A stretch of DNA of 64,000 bases. Source: Symbiodinium natans. Its lineage: Eukaryota; Sar; Dinophyceae; Suessiales; Symbiodiniaceae. Shown one piece after another: positions 56,151 through 64,000 of this stretch. The position numbers and the translations under genes were made by a program. Location of the stretch: NCBI GenBank assembly GCA_905221605.1, contig CAJNDS010001879.1:235291-299290 (forward strand). The letters run 5' to 3'. Each line of letters opens with the position of its first letter. The first letter of the stretch is position 1. The notes below the pieces were generated by a model. It saw nothing but the letters and a program-made list of their open reading frames with translations, ran no database searches and was not told where the DNA came from.

Positions 56151-56689
56151 AGCTTACAAGGGGCCGAGTGGCTCAGGGCCGTGTTCTATTAGGTTCGAGC
56201 TATGGCTCGTTCTCCCTGCGGCTTGTGAAGTCTCAACCCTAAGCCTGAGAGCCTACATGCAGCTTAGGCATGCTTAGGCACCAGCCCTTGCATCCCAGAT
56301 CTGGTGACAAGTTAGAGGCTCGAGTCTTGCAACACGAAGCAAGCCCTCGCATGCTATAGCAGCAGTCTTTAAGGGGAGGTTGTTTTGAGTGTTTCGGGTG
56401 AGGTTCAGTGCACAACAGAGATGATAGTCCGGGTGCAACTGACCATATGCAATTTGCTAAACTGAATAAGTGCCTATTCTTGAAACTGTTGTGATCATAT
56501 AAGGGGATTTACGAAACTAGCGGGACCCTAACATCGACTCCCAAAACCAGAATAGCAGGAGTTTCTTACACAAGAATCCCTAAACACCCCCCCCCCCCCC
56601 CCAAGAAGGAACCGAAGCCCCAATTAGCGTAAGCAACAGTTCGAGCGGAACGGCTCGACCTTAAACCCCAAACCCCAAACCCCAAACTC

Positions 56690-56808
56690 CAAACCCTAAA
56701 CCCTAAACCCTAAACCCTAAACCCTAAACCCTAAACCCTAAACCCTAAACCCTAAACCCTAAACCCTAAACCCTAAACCCTAAACCCTAAACCCTAAACC
56801 CTAAACCC
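56690..56808 (+). repeat. CCCTAAA array
   Basis: About 17 units after CCCCAAA units. Confidence 0.97.
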
Positions 56809-56833
56809 TTGCCCTCAACCCTCGACCCTGCAG

Positions 56834-56891
56834 AACATGCCCCTGCGGGACGTGGACTATCTGGACTACTTCCAGAAGGACTTAGCTTGGC
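56834..56891 (+). CDS. Exon
   Basis: GACCCTGCAG| then NMPLRDVDYLDYFQKDLAW, donor GTACGG. Confidence 0.6.
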
Positions 56892-56917
56892 GTACGGGCT
56901 AGTTTGGGTTGCAGATG

Positions 56918-57048
56918 TGCTCCCTACAAGGAGGGGCCCCCTTACCATGCTAACGAGAGTTAAGGGACTTATAACCTAAGTTAGGATCTTTATAACACAA
57001 TTCAGGGTCCTTATAACTCTACTTATAACTAGGGGGGCCCTCCTTGTA
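56918..57048 (+). mobile_element. Single inverted-repeat element
   Basis: CTACAAGGAGGGGCCCCCTT ... GGGGGGCCCTCCTTGTA, AT-rich centre with TTATAAC repeats. Confidence 0.75.
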
Positions 57049-57163
57049 AACCCTAAGCCCTAACCCGCCAGAACCCAACCCCAAGCCCCAAGCCGCTTAA
57101 CTTGAAATTCATCAAAATTCAAAAACGAAACTCCTCGAAACTCTAATCGAAACTCCTCGACAG

Positions 57164-57235
57164 ATTCAGCTGCTGCGGCTTGTGCAGCTTTACGCTGGCC
57201 ACCGAACTAAAGAAACTAAGGTCAAAGAAGAAACT
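57164..57235 (+). CDS. Exon, helical
   Basis: CCTCGACAG| then 24 codons IQLLRLVQLYAGHRTKETK, VKEET, ending ACT|GTACCC. Confidence 0.5.
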
Positions 57236-57292
57236 GTACCCGAACCCTTCCTAACTTCAAGGAACCCTAAACCCTAAACCCTAAACCCTAAG

Positions 57293-57383
57293 GACCCGCA
57301 ACTGAGGCAAGCTCCAGGGCTTCACTCGCTTGAATCTCAAGCACAACCTCCTTTCTTGCAGTTAAAAGGGCAAAAGAACCAGG
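57293..57383 (+). CDS. Exon
   Basis: The array-derived acceptor ACCCTAAG| begins DPQLRQAPGLHSLESQAQP and PFLQLKGQKNQ in phase 0, ending G|GTTTAGG. Both splice sites are variants of the telomere-like unit. Confidence 0.55.
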
Positions 57384-57524
57384 GTTTAGGAGGGTTTAGG
57401 GAACCCTTGTCATGCGCTTGAGGTCTTTCTATCGAGAGATTTAAGGTTTAGAGTTTTTAGGGGACCCTAAACCCTAAACCCTACACCCTTTTGTCTGCGA
57501 GTTTTATAGAGTGTAGTGAGAGTG

Positions 57525-57588
57525 TTCGGACGGACCATGCACTTCTTACGGTGGCTCTGAACCCAAGCCCATAAAACAAGTGTTCTGG
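57525..57588 (+). CDS. Exon, Cys-containing
   Basis: GTGAGAG| then CSDGPCTSYGGSEPKPIKQ and VF, ending GG|GTTTAGGG. Confidence 0.45.
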
Positions 57589-57639
57589 GTTTAGGGTTTA
57601 GGATTTAGGGTTTAGGGTTTAGGGTTTCCCTTATTGGAG

Positions 57640-57826
57640 TTTGTTCTGCTGCCGTCGGAACCCAGACGCCACGGAGGGATCAAGGGTTCGGTTTTCTGGG
57701 TGGTGCTTTTGGAGAATTGTCAAAAGGGATGAAGACTCGCACCCCGCAAGGTTGTGCCCCAAAAAAGGCTCCCTTAAATGTGCTCCTAAGATGGTCCTTC
57801 TGGCACCGGAAGGCTCTTCAACAAGG
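57640..57826 (+). CDS. Large exon, basic and Cys-containing
   Basis: TTGGAG|T then LFCCRRNPDATEGSRVRFS, GWCFWRIVKRDEDSHPARL and CPKKGSLKCAPKMVLLAPE, GSSTR, ending AGG|GTTTAGGG. 62 codons between TTTAGGG arrays. Confidence 0.55.
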
Positions 57827-58072
57827 GTTTAGGGTTTAGGGTCTAGGGCCCTAAACCCTAAACCCTAAACCCTAAACCCTAAACCCTAAACCCCAAAACT
57901 CAAGGGTACAAGCTTAAGGGTCCAAGGTAATGCTCCTACAAATTGTGAACCTATGGGTTAAAGGTTTCGGGTTTAGGGTTCAGTGGGATTCATCAACAGC
58001 TAAGTTTGAAAAGGGTTTAAGCGCAACTCAGGTAGGTTTTTGTGTCCGGTGTGGGTGCCGGTTCCCTTGCAG

Positions 58073-58141
58073 GATCGAATTCGAATCTCCCTGGAGCTGA
58101 ATCGGTCATCGTGGCGCGGGCGCTCAGCAACCTGGTGGTGG
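58073..58141 (+). CDS. Exon, beta-rich
   Basis: TTCCCTTGCAG| then DRIRISLELNRSSWRGRSA (phase 0) or NLPGAESVIVARALSNLVV in another frame; ends GG|GTTTAGGG. Confidence 0.55.
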
Positions 58142-58323
58142 GTTTAGGGCCCACTTTGGGAGGTAGGGTAGACTCTGCAGGGTCTTGAGTATATACGCAT
58201 GGTTGCGAGGTTTTAGGGTTCAGGCTGTCAGGTTGATGGTAGAGACCGAACAGAGCCAAAGATGGGAGTGTCGTGGGTTACTTAAGATTCCTGGCCGGGA
58301 TCCGCCGGAGTGCTACGTAAACA

Positions 58324-58352
58324 TGTATATATGTATGTATATTATATATATA

Positions 58353-58399
<47 letters not shown>

Positions 58400-58402
58400 A
58401 TA

Positions 58403-58450
<48 letters not shown>

Positions 58451-58530
58451 CAGAGGTATATGTATGTAAGTATATTTTCAGATATATACATACATACGCA
58501 CATACACACACATCTATATATGTGTGTGTG
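58324..58530 (+). repeat. TATATG / TATG microsatellite
   Basis: About 30 units of TATATG with TATA interruptions and a TGTGTG/AGAGAG tail. Confidence 0.96.
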
Positions 58531-58708
58531 AGAGAGAGCGATTAAGGTAGAGTTGCACTCAAAGACAGGCCCTTAGTCTCTGCTGAACTCGTTAGGTTCA
58601 TCTCGATAGCGCTCTGCGCCCATCGGAGGGTCTTCTTGGGATTTAAGGCTTGGGTGACAAAGTCCACAAAGCCCCTAAACCCTAAACCCTAAACCCTAAA
58701 CCCTTAAG

Positions 58709-58765
58709 ATGGCAACATGTCTGGCAAAGACAGACCTCTCTGGCACCAGCTCGGAGGCTCTGCAC
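58709..58765 (+). CDS. Exon
   Basis: CCCTTAAG| then MATCLAKTDLSGTSSEALH in phase 0 before TAA. CCCTAAA left. Confidence 0.45.
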
Positions 58766-58838
58766 CTATAATTATGAATATGAGTAATAATAACAATAAT
58801 AACAATAAGAATAATGAAAAGAATGGATTAATACTTAA

Positions 58839-58906
<68 letters not shown>

Positions 58907-58951
58907 ATAATCATAATCATAATCATAATCATAATCATAATCATAATCATA
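58839..58951 (+). repeat. AGT and AATCAT microsatellites
   Basis: (AGT)22 at 58839-58906, then (AATCAT)7 to 58951; (AAC/AAT)n before. The Ser/His frame is a by-product. Confidence 0.96.
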
Positions 58952-59133
58952 ACTTTGCTAATCTGTGCTGTTGAGCTCTTCGGCGCCCTGCTCCCAGCCC
59001 ATGAACTGCGGTAATTGGGATGTAAGGCTTCGGGATCGTGAAGCCCATCTCAGGCCAGAACCCTAAACCCCAAACCCCAAACCCCAAACCCCAAACCCCA
59101 AACCCTAAACCCTAAAACCCCAACCCACTTCAG

Positions 59134-59211
59134 GGTGACGCTGAAGTCGGGCAGCTACGGATTCCGTTTCAACGTGCCAGCGCCTGAGCCGTCAGAGAAT
59201 CCTGCCCTAGA
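59134..59211 (+). CDS. Exon, beta-rich
   Basis: CCCACTTCAG|G then VTLKSGSYGFRFNVPAPEP and SENPAL, ending GA|GTTTACGG. SGSYGFRFNVPAP is the clearest xYxFxFxVxxP module. CCCTAAA left, TTTAGGG right. Confidence 0.65.
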
Positions 59212-59567
59212 GTTTACGGTTTAGGGTTTAGGGCTTAGGGTTTAGGGTTTTTGGGGGGTGCTAACCTATGGTCGTATATACTTGGGCCTTGTGGCAGCTC
59301 CAGGGCCCCCAGGCCTACACTACCCGAAACCCGCAACCCATACCCTCAGGGCGAGTGTCACGGCATCCCGAAAGGTTGTAGACGCTGCGCCCTGAGGGGC
59401 GTAAGAGCCTCGAATCCCCAGGCTTGAAAGACCTCAAACACTAAGGCCCTAAACCCCTGAGCCCCTAAACCAGCTCACCCCCAAGGCCTGATAAACCCTA
59501 AACCCTAAACCCTAAACCCTAATTAAACCCTCAACCCTAAACCCTAAACCCTAAACCCTATACCCAG

Positions 59568-59668
59568 AACACCACCTCCAGAATGGTCCCTTCGCCACTT
59601 CCGACGTTTAACGTCTGGTTCGTGAGCCTCTGCAGCCGGGGGCCCCAGGGTGTGAGGGAGCTTCGGGC
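59568..59668 (+). CDS. Exon, module with W
   Basis: ATACCCAG| then NTTSRMVPSPLPTFNVWFV and SLCSRGPQGVRELR. TFNVWFVSLCSRG fits the xWxVxxxxxG module and directly follows a xYxFxF exon, as expected for consecutive strands of one domain. Confidence 0.55.
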
Positions 59669-59679
59669 ATCTTTTGGGA

Positions 59680-59762
59680 CATTTTGTATTTTTCCCTTAT
59701 TTGGGTTTAAGAGGATCATATTCAGGAATATTTTTCAGAGGGCTTTAGGGGCCAACCTAGTT
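59680..59762 (+). mobile_element. Family H element, copy 6
   Basis: TTAAGAGGATCATATTCAGG, AATATTTTTCAGAGGGCTTT core, CCAACCTAGT end. Confidence 0.6.
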
Positions 59763-60273
59763 GAGGGTTTCGGGTTTTGGGGGTTCAGGGCTTAGTGTCT
59801 TGGGGTGTAGGGTTCCGGGGTGTTGGGGGTTGAGGGGCTGAGGTTCCTTAATTCAGGGGTATTGGGCTCTCTGGGTACTACTTCGAGCTTGCGCCACACA
59901 TGGATGGACGGGAGTTTCAGCGTTGAGGGTTTAGGGGATCCTGCTTTCCGGGCTTGGGGTTTCGGATGCTGTCAGCATAGGCACATGCACGATCTGCTCA
60001 GCGCAGAAGTGGCACTTCTGTCTAAGTGAAGTGGCAACAGGTCCAGCGGGCTTTGCATGCCAGCTCGACTGGTCCTCCAAGGCCGCAAAAATATCCCCCC
60101 CCTCCCCCGCCCCCGCCAAAAAGAAAGCAATCAAGAACTGTAAGCCCCAAAACACGAGACCTTAAGCCCTCAACCGTTCCAAAACCCTAAGGCCAAAACC
60201 GCAGACCTGGATCCAGCACGATTCTAAACCCTAAACCCTAAACCCTTAACCCTAAACCCTAAACCCTCGCAAG

Positions 60274-60357
60274 GTCCGAGCTACCCTGAGGGCTGCTCGC
60301 AAATCACAGATCCGTCGGTGATGGCCACGTTCGCAATGACCGCCCCTGAGCTCTTTT
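60274..60357 (+). CDS. Exon, Cys-containing
   Basis: CCTCGCAAG|GT then PSYPEGCSQITDPSVMATF and AMTAPELF, donor GTGTTTAAG. Standard layout. Confidence 0.6.
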
Positions 60358-60776
60358 GTGTTTAAGGGTTTAGGGTTTAGGGTTTAGGGTAGGGTGTGCA
60401 AGGGGTTCCTTACACCTTAAACCCAATCCTTGTTGCGCCTCGGTAAATAATGAACCCCCGTAAATTGGTCTCATATACCCTATGCTACTATAATCATAGA
60501 AACATGAATCATAAACCTTTTCAGGGGTCATGTAGTCCCTACAAGTGCACGGAACACGCCATGGGGCCGAAAGCGCAGGCAGTTGTGGACTACATGAGCG
60601 CAACCCTAAACCCTGAATCCTAAAACCTAAACCCTAAACGCCGTTTCAAATGCTGCGAAATACAAATCCCCTATAGGGTTAGGCTGTAGGGTCTAGGCTT
60701 TAGGGTCTAGGGTTTAGGGCTTAGGGCTTGGGGTTTAGGGTTTAGGGTAGAGGGACTTTGAAGCGAACCCAGTCAG

Positions 60777-60854
60777 CCCAAAATTCCGGACAGTGTGTTC
60801 CTGCCGCGTCTTCGCGACACGGAGGGGACGCAACAGGGATGCAAGCGAGCAAAC
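60777..60854 (+). CDS. Exon
   Basis: CCCAGTCAG| then 26 codons PKIPDSVFLPRLRDTEGTQ, QGCKRAN, ending AAC|GTACTG. Confidence 0.5.
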
Positions 60855-60867
60855 GTACTGTTGGTTA

Positions 60868-60945
60868 GCAGGGAGTGAGGGGATTAGGGCCCTATATATG
60901 CCCTTTCGGGGATTTTTTTAGGGGACCTCATTCCCCCATTCATGC
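60868..60945 (+). mobile_element. Family D element, copy 5
   Basis: GCAGGGAGTGAGGGGATTAG ... CCTCATTCCCCCATTC. Confidence 0.6.
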
Positions 60946-60961
60946 CAAAGCTCTTTGCCTT

Positions 60962-61060
60962 GGTAGCCCAGTGGTGCCCTTTTGCCCTTTGTTTTGGTTC
61001 TAGGTTCCCTTCATAAAGTAGCCAATAACAAAAAGGTTACCCTTATTTTGCTGGGCTACC
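60962..61060 (+). mobile_element. Family B element, copy 6
   Basis: GGTAGCCCAGTGGTGCCC ... CTGGGCTACC with TAAAGTAGCCAA. Confidence 0.8.
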
Positions 61061-61195
61061 AAGTTGGTGGTCTGCAAGAGTCAAGAGTGACGAGTCCAGA
61101 GCTGCGCAATCACCTGAAACAGGCCAGGCCCCCCTTACTCCCAATGTCATGTTCGGACCCCATAGTGTTGCCACGAAGTTTCGGGAATCAAACGC
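61061..61195 (+). CDS. Exon next to a MITE
   Basis: Frame QVGGLQESRVTSPELRNHL, KQARPPLLPMSCSDPIVLP and RSFGNQT, donor C|GTAAGC. The left end is hidden by the family B element. Confidence 0.45.
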
Positions 61196-61284
61196 GTAAG
61201 CCTTCATACCCTTGAGCACTCATGTTGCGCGGTCTTGCTTTTGAAAACAAACTTTGGACAAGGGCTAAACCCTCCCCCGCCCAG

Positions 61285-61355
61285 GCCTGGCTTCAATCTC
61301 AACGACCCAGCGAATGGGCTGAGCCCGGCGGCCTTGTTCTGGGATCTCTCGATGG
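61285..61355 (+). CDS. Exon
   Basis: CCCGCCCAG|G then PGFNLNDPANGLSPAALFW and DLSM, ending G|GTCATTG. PGFNLNDPANGLSP is typical of the module loops seen elsewhere. Confidence 0.6.
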
Positions 61356-61435
61356 GTCATTGAGCTTGGGCTTTCGGGACGGGGTTTGGGATGCCGGGTT
61401 TGGGGTTTACGGATTTGGGTTGACGGTTTAGAGTT

Positions 61436-62390
61436 GACTTTTTTCAGGCGTTGCGGCTTTAGGTAGAGCTTGGGAGTGTAGGAGCTGAAGGGGTCAGGCC
61501 ACGAAGGACATTGCAGGCCTGGGACGGCATTGAAGACATGGCCTAGTGTTGAAGGATTGAAGGTGTCGGGTTTTAGAGTTTTTTTTTGTTTTTTGCGTTT
61601 TAGGGTTGCAAGGTTGTACGGTTTTGGGTTGAGGCTCGAACGCAACATGGCACATGTCGGTTGGGGCCGTGCTCTTGGTCCTGGGTGTAAGGCAGCTACT
61701 TCTGACCGCTACACTGCTTCATGCTCCCAGTCATGGGCCCCTTGTTGCGTAGCGGAGATGTGAGGATCCATATGCTGATCGGAACCCCCCCAAAAAAACA
61801 AAAAAAACAAAAAACACACCAAAACAAAATGGTTTAGGGTTTAGGGTTTAGTGTTTAGGGTTTAGGGTTTATGGTTTATAGAGACCCCCACGTGGCATGG
61901 GAGTTTCCAAGAATCAGAGAGTACCCCTGTATGCCCTCGAAGTATAGTGGAGAATCCTTGAAACTCTCAACCCTAAACCCGACAGAACCCTAAAAGCCAA
62001 ACCCTGTACCCCAGCTCAAGGTTAACGTTTCAGGCTGAGGGTTCACGGTTTAGGGATAATAAGGGTGCGGTTGAGGGTTTGGGGGGTTGACCTCTCAAAG
62101 CCTGGTCTAAGCTCAATGAAACCTCTAAATACCAAACCTGCAGCCCGAAATCCTAAACCCTGAGCCCCAAACCTTCAGCCCTGAATCCTACATCAACCCT
62201 GCACCCCAAAATCTGTAAACCCCACGGACCCGAAACCCCTGAGCCCTAAAGCCTAAACCAACAAGCCCATCCTCTAAACACATCCTACTGCACCGCGAAA
62301 CCAAAAAACGCTCCCTCAACCCTTGAAACCCTCAATCCTATACCCCTCAATCCACCTAAACCCTAAGCCCTAAGCGCTAAACCCTGAAGC
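61436..62390 (+). other. Mostly degenerate repeat, no confident exon
   Basis: TTTAGGG-like and CCCTAAA-like degenerate stretches, a T-rich run (61579-61595), A-rich run (61790-61830). Small open islands exist but lack paired splice sites. Confidence 0.5.
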
Positions 62391-62394
62391 ATAT

Positions 62395-62682
62395 TGAACC
62401 CTAAACCCTAAACCCTAAACCCTAAACCCTAAACCCTAAACCCTAAACCCTAAACCCCTGCACTTGCCTGGCGCTGAGCACTGACTGCGGGTGCCCCTCG
62501 AGCAAAGAGCCTCGGCGTTGGGAGCCCCGGATCTGCCGCGCTTTTTTTGCCCCGATTCTTCTTGCTATCCCTAAACCCTAAACCCTGCCAAAACCCGAAA
62601 CCCGAAACCCGAAACCCGAAACCCTAAACCCTAAACCCTAAACCCTAAACCCTAAACCCTAAACCCTAAACCCTAAACCCTA
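62395..62682 (+). repeat. Two CCCTAAA arrays around a possible exon
   Basis: Arrays at 62397-62455 and 62570-62682 (CCCGAAA then CCCTAAA). Between them, ALTAGAPRAKSLGVGSP or DCGCPSSKEPRRWEPRI could be coding; splice sites weak. Confidence 0.8.
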
Positions 62683-63110
62683 AAACAAACCCTAAATTCC
62701 TAAACCGAACCTAAACCCCCTAAGCTCTGAACAACAGGACTGTAGGATTTTCTTCATGGGGTTGTAGGATTTCAGGTTGAGCGTTCTTAGGTTTATCGGC
62801 AGGAGGATCCCTGGGAGGGTTTGGGGGGGAGGGGTTGGGGGGGAAGGAGCTGGGGCTTGCCACCTACCGTACCTTCTCTTGGTCAAGGGCAGTCATGGCA
62901 GACTGCCAGGGAAATAGCCTGGCTTGAACTCCAAAGCTTAGGGTTTAGGCTTTAGGGTTTATAGGATCGTTATACAACGAAGAAGTACTTCAAAGCCCAA
63001 GTATACCCGAGCTGACATTGACCGTTCGGGAAAGACCCTACAATTAACCCTAGACCCTAAACCCTAAACCCTAAACCCTAAACCCTAAACCCTAAACCCT
63101 AAAGCTACAG

Positions 63111-63216
63111 GTCGCTTCCCTTCTGGTTCTGCTCGCTCTGAGTGCATCAACCAGATGAGCTTCGGGCGACACGCTGCGTGCATGGGAATCCAAAAGAAGG
63201 TCTGGGCGGCGCTCAA
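63111..63216 (+). CDS. Exon
   Basis: AAGCTACAG|GT then RFPSGSARSECINQMSFGR and HAACMGIQKKVWAALK, donor GTAGGG into TTTAGGG. CCCTAAA array left (63051-63103). Confidence 0.6.
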
Positions 63217-63306
63217 GTAGGGTTTAGGGTTTAGGGTTTAGGGTTTCGGGTTCCTTATTACGCTGCTGGCCATAGCATTCAGGCTTTCTGGGGTTTCAGG
63301 GTGCAG

Positions 63307-63516
63307 CAAGACTGGCGTCTATTCAGCAAGATACTGGTCAAGTAACAACAAAGCAAATCAAGTGCGCAATTCTGGGTACAGCTACCTCGCAAGCTCCAGC
63401 TCGGCAATACCCGGACATGGAAGCTTCGGATCCTGGGAGTTGAGATTCTACGGCTACAGATTTCGTCGGATACCTTTCAATGCTCATGAATGTAAGATCC
63501 ATGGGCCAGGGGCCCT
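63307..63516 (+). CDS. Large exon, aromatic beta-rich
   Basis: GGGTGCAG|C starts about 70 open codons: KTGVYSARYWSSNNKANQV, RNSGYSYLASSSSAIPGHG, SFGSWELRFYGYRFRRIPF and NAHECKIHGPG; donors GTAAGA at 63492 or GTAGGC at 63517. Ser/Tyr/Gly-rich, extracellular in character. Confidence 0.6.
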
Positions 63517-63524
63517 GTAGGCCA

Positions 63525-63662
63525 GAAGCAACCCGTCCTAAACCAAAATTTGCGGCCGTCACGTATGGGGGGGGATGGCGCGTTGGGGGTCTGTACTACA
63601 CTTCCTGCTTAGAGGTCACAGTTCCCCAAGAGTGCCCTAACTCTTTTGTTCGCATGAGCCCC
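63525..63662 (+). CDS. Possible exon
   Basis: Frame EATRPKPKFAAVTYGGGWR, VGGLYYTSCLEVTVPQECP and NSFVRMS. LEVTVPQEC resembles LEVRLPFGFAPEC. Splice sites uncertain. Confidence 0.4.
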
Positions 63663-63915
63663 AAACCCTACTACTAAGCCCTGAACCCCAAAAAGTCCCT
63701 AAAACAGAAGTGCCCTAATTCTCTGTGTTAGCATGAGCCCCAAGCCATAGCAACCGCAGTCTGGTCTCCAAGTCGATGCTTCGCGACTGGTTCAAAGCCA
63801 GAACTCAGAAGCCCAACCCCTGCCACTAAGCCCTGAACCCCAAACCCCAAACCCCAAACCCTAAACTCCCTAAACCCCAAACCCTAAACCCCAAACCCTA
63901 AACCCTAAACCCCAG

Positions 63916-63989
63916 AGGTACATCGTGCTGTGCCACGGCCTGCTCGAACCTGGACCTGGGATGCTGAGGCGCCTCGACTCAGAAGGGTT
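63916..63989 (+). CDS. Exon at the right edge
   Basis: The array-derived AAACCCCAG| begins RYIVLCHGLLEPGPGMLRR and LDSEG in phase 0, ending G|GTTTTGGG. Confidence 0.55.
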
Positions 63990-64000
63990 TTGGGATGCCT

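Larger units (their letters stand above)
1..64000. repeat. Dispersed telomere-like repeat TTTAGGG / CCCTAAA
   Basis: Seen directly: perfect and degenerate heptamer arrays occur every few hundred bases over the whole window, in both orientations, from 2 to about 50 units. TTTAGGG on + usually lies just right of exon-like islands and CCCTAAA just left of them. TTTAGGG is the known telomere unit of plants, dinoflagellates and several other algae. The window is not a chromosome end, because unique sequence and exons lie between all arrays and both orientations alternate. The largest arrays are listed separately; smaller spacers not listed hold degenerate versions of the same unit. Confidence 0.97.
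14080..64000 (+). other. Split gene 2 (or gene series): giant modular protein
   Basis: Inferred: about 90 exon-like islands on + with recurring peptide patterns of beta-sandwich type, for example L[EI]V[RT]xPxGF, xYxFxFxVxxP and xWxVxxxxxG, plus scattered Cys. Large extracellular proteins of repeated beta-modules are common in dinoflagellates and related alveolates, which fits, but no named family can be assigned from sequence alone. It continues past the right edge. Whether this is one transcript is unknown. Confidence 0.4.

Noticed and set aside
58185-58531. Tyr/Met/Val repeat frames
   Set aside because: Translation of the TATATG microsatellite.
58717-58974. 85-codon frame with poly-Asn, poly-Ser and His-Asn repeats
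   Set aside because: Mostly microsatellite translation; only the first part (58709-58765, another frame) has an acceptor.
1-64000. Chromosome end / true telomere
   Set aside because: Arrays alternate in orientation, are separated by unique sequence every few hundred bases, and never run to an edge.
1-64000. CRISPR arrays
   Set aside because: Short repeats here are tandem without uniform unique spacers, and the gene structure is eukaryotic.
1-64000. tRNA, rRNA, snRNA genes
   Set aside because: No conserved box or arm sequences were recognised by eye; a covariance-model search would be needed.

Overview
The window looks like nuclear DNA of a eukaryotic alga or protist, most likely a dinoflagellate (a chromerid or another TTTAGGG-telomere lineage is the alternative). 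The grounds are: short GC-rich exon-like islands all reading on the + strand, several probable GC and GA 5' splice sites, very large split genes, and thousands of bases of Arabidopsis-type telomere-like repeat (TTTAGGG on +, CCCTAAA where inverted) scattered through the whole 64 kb. No rRNA, tRNA, CRISPR, bacterial operon or viral gene was recognised. No database search was possible, so no gene symbol is given.

Layout. Islands of 30-215 nt of open, protein-like sequence alternate with 0.05-2.4 kb spacers. The usual order is CCCTAAA array, AG acceptor, exon, donor (often the GTTTAG of the repeat itself), TTTAGGG array, then unrelated or mobile sequence, then the next CCCTAAA array. Many introns therefore begin with TTTAGGG and end with its reverse complement. 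Positions 1 to about 12641 read as the 3' part of a gene whose first exons code for coiled coil; two exons around a 53-nt repeat-only intron carry it to a TGA at 12639. From about 14080 to the right edge lies a second gene, or a run of genes, coding for a very large protein with a hydrophobic exon near its start and then many exons that look like recurring beta-rich and Cys-containing modules, suggesting a giant surface or secreted protein.

The spacers also hold families of short inverted-repeat elements (MITE-like). I separate them as A to H plus single copies. Family A has 8-bp target-site duplications, and two copies interrupt sequence that reads as one open frame once the element is removed. 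Microsatellites, a GGCCCT minisatellite and long poly-G/poly-C runs fill the rest.

Limits. Exons were found by eye from open frame, acceptor and donor; ends may be off by several bases, some islands are open in more than one frame, and some weaker ones will be chance. Joining of exons into transcripts is inference. RNA-seq or long-read cDNA would settle nearly every call.
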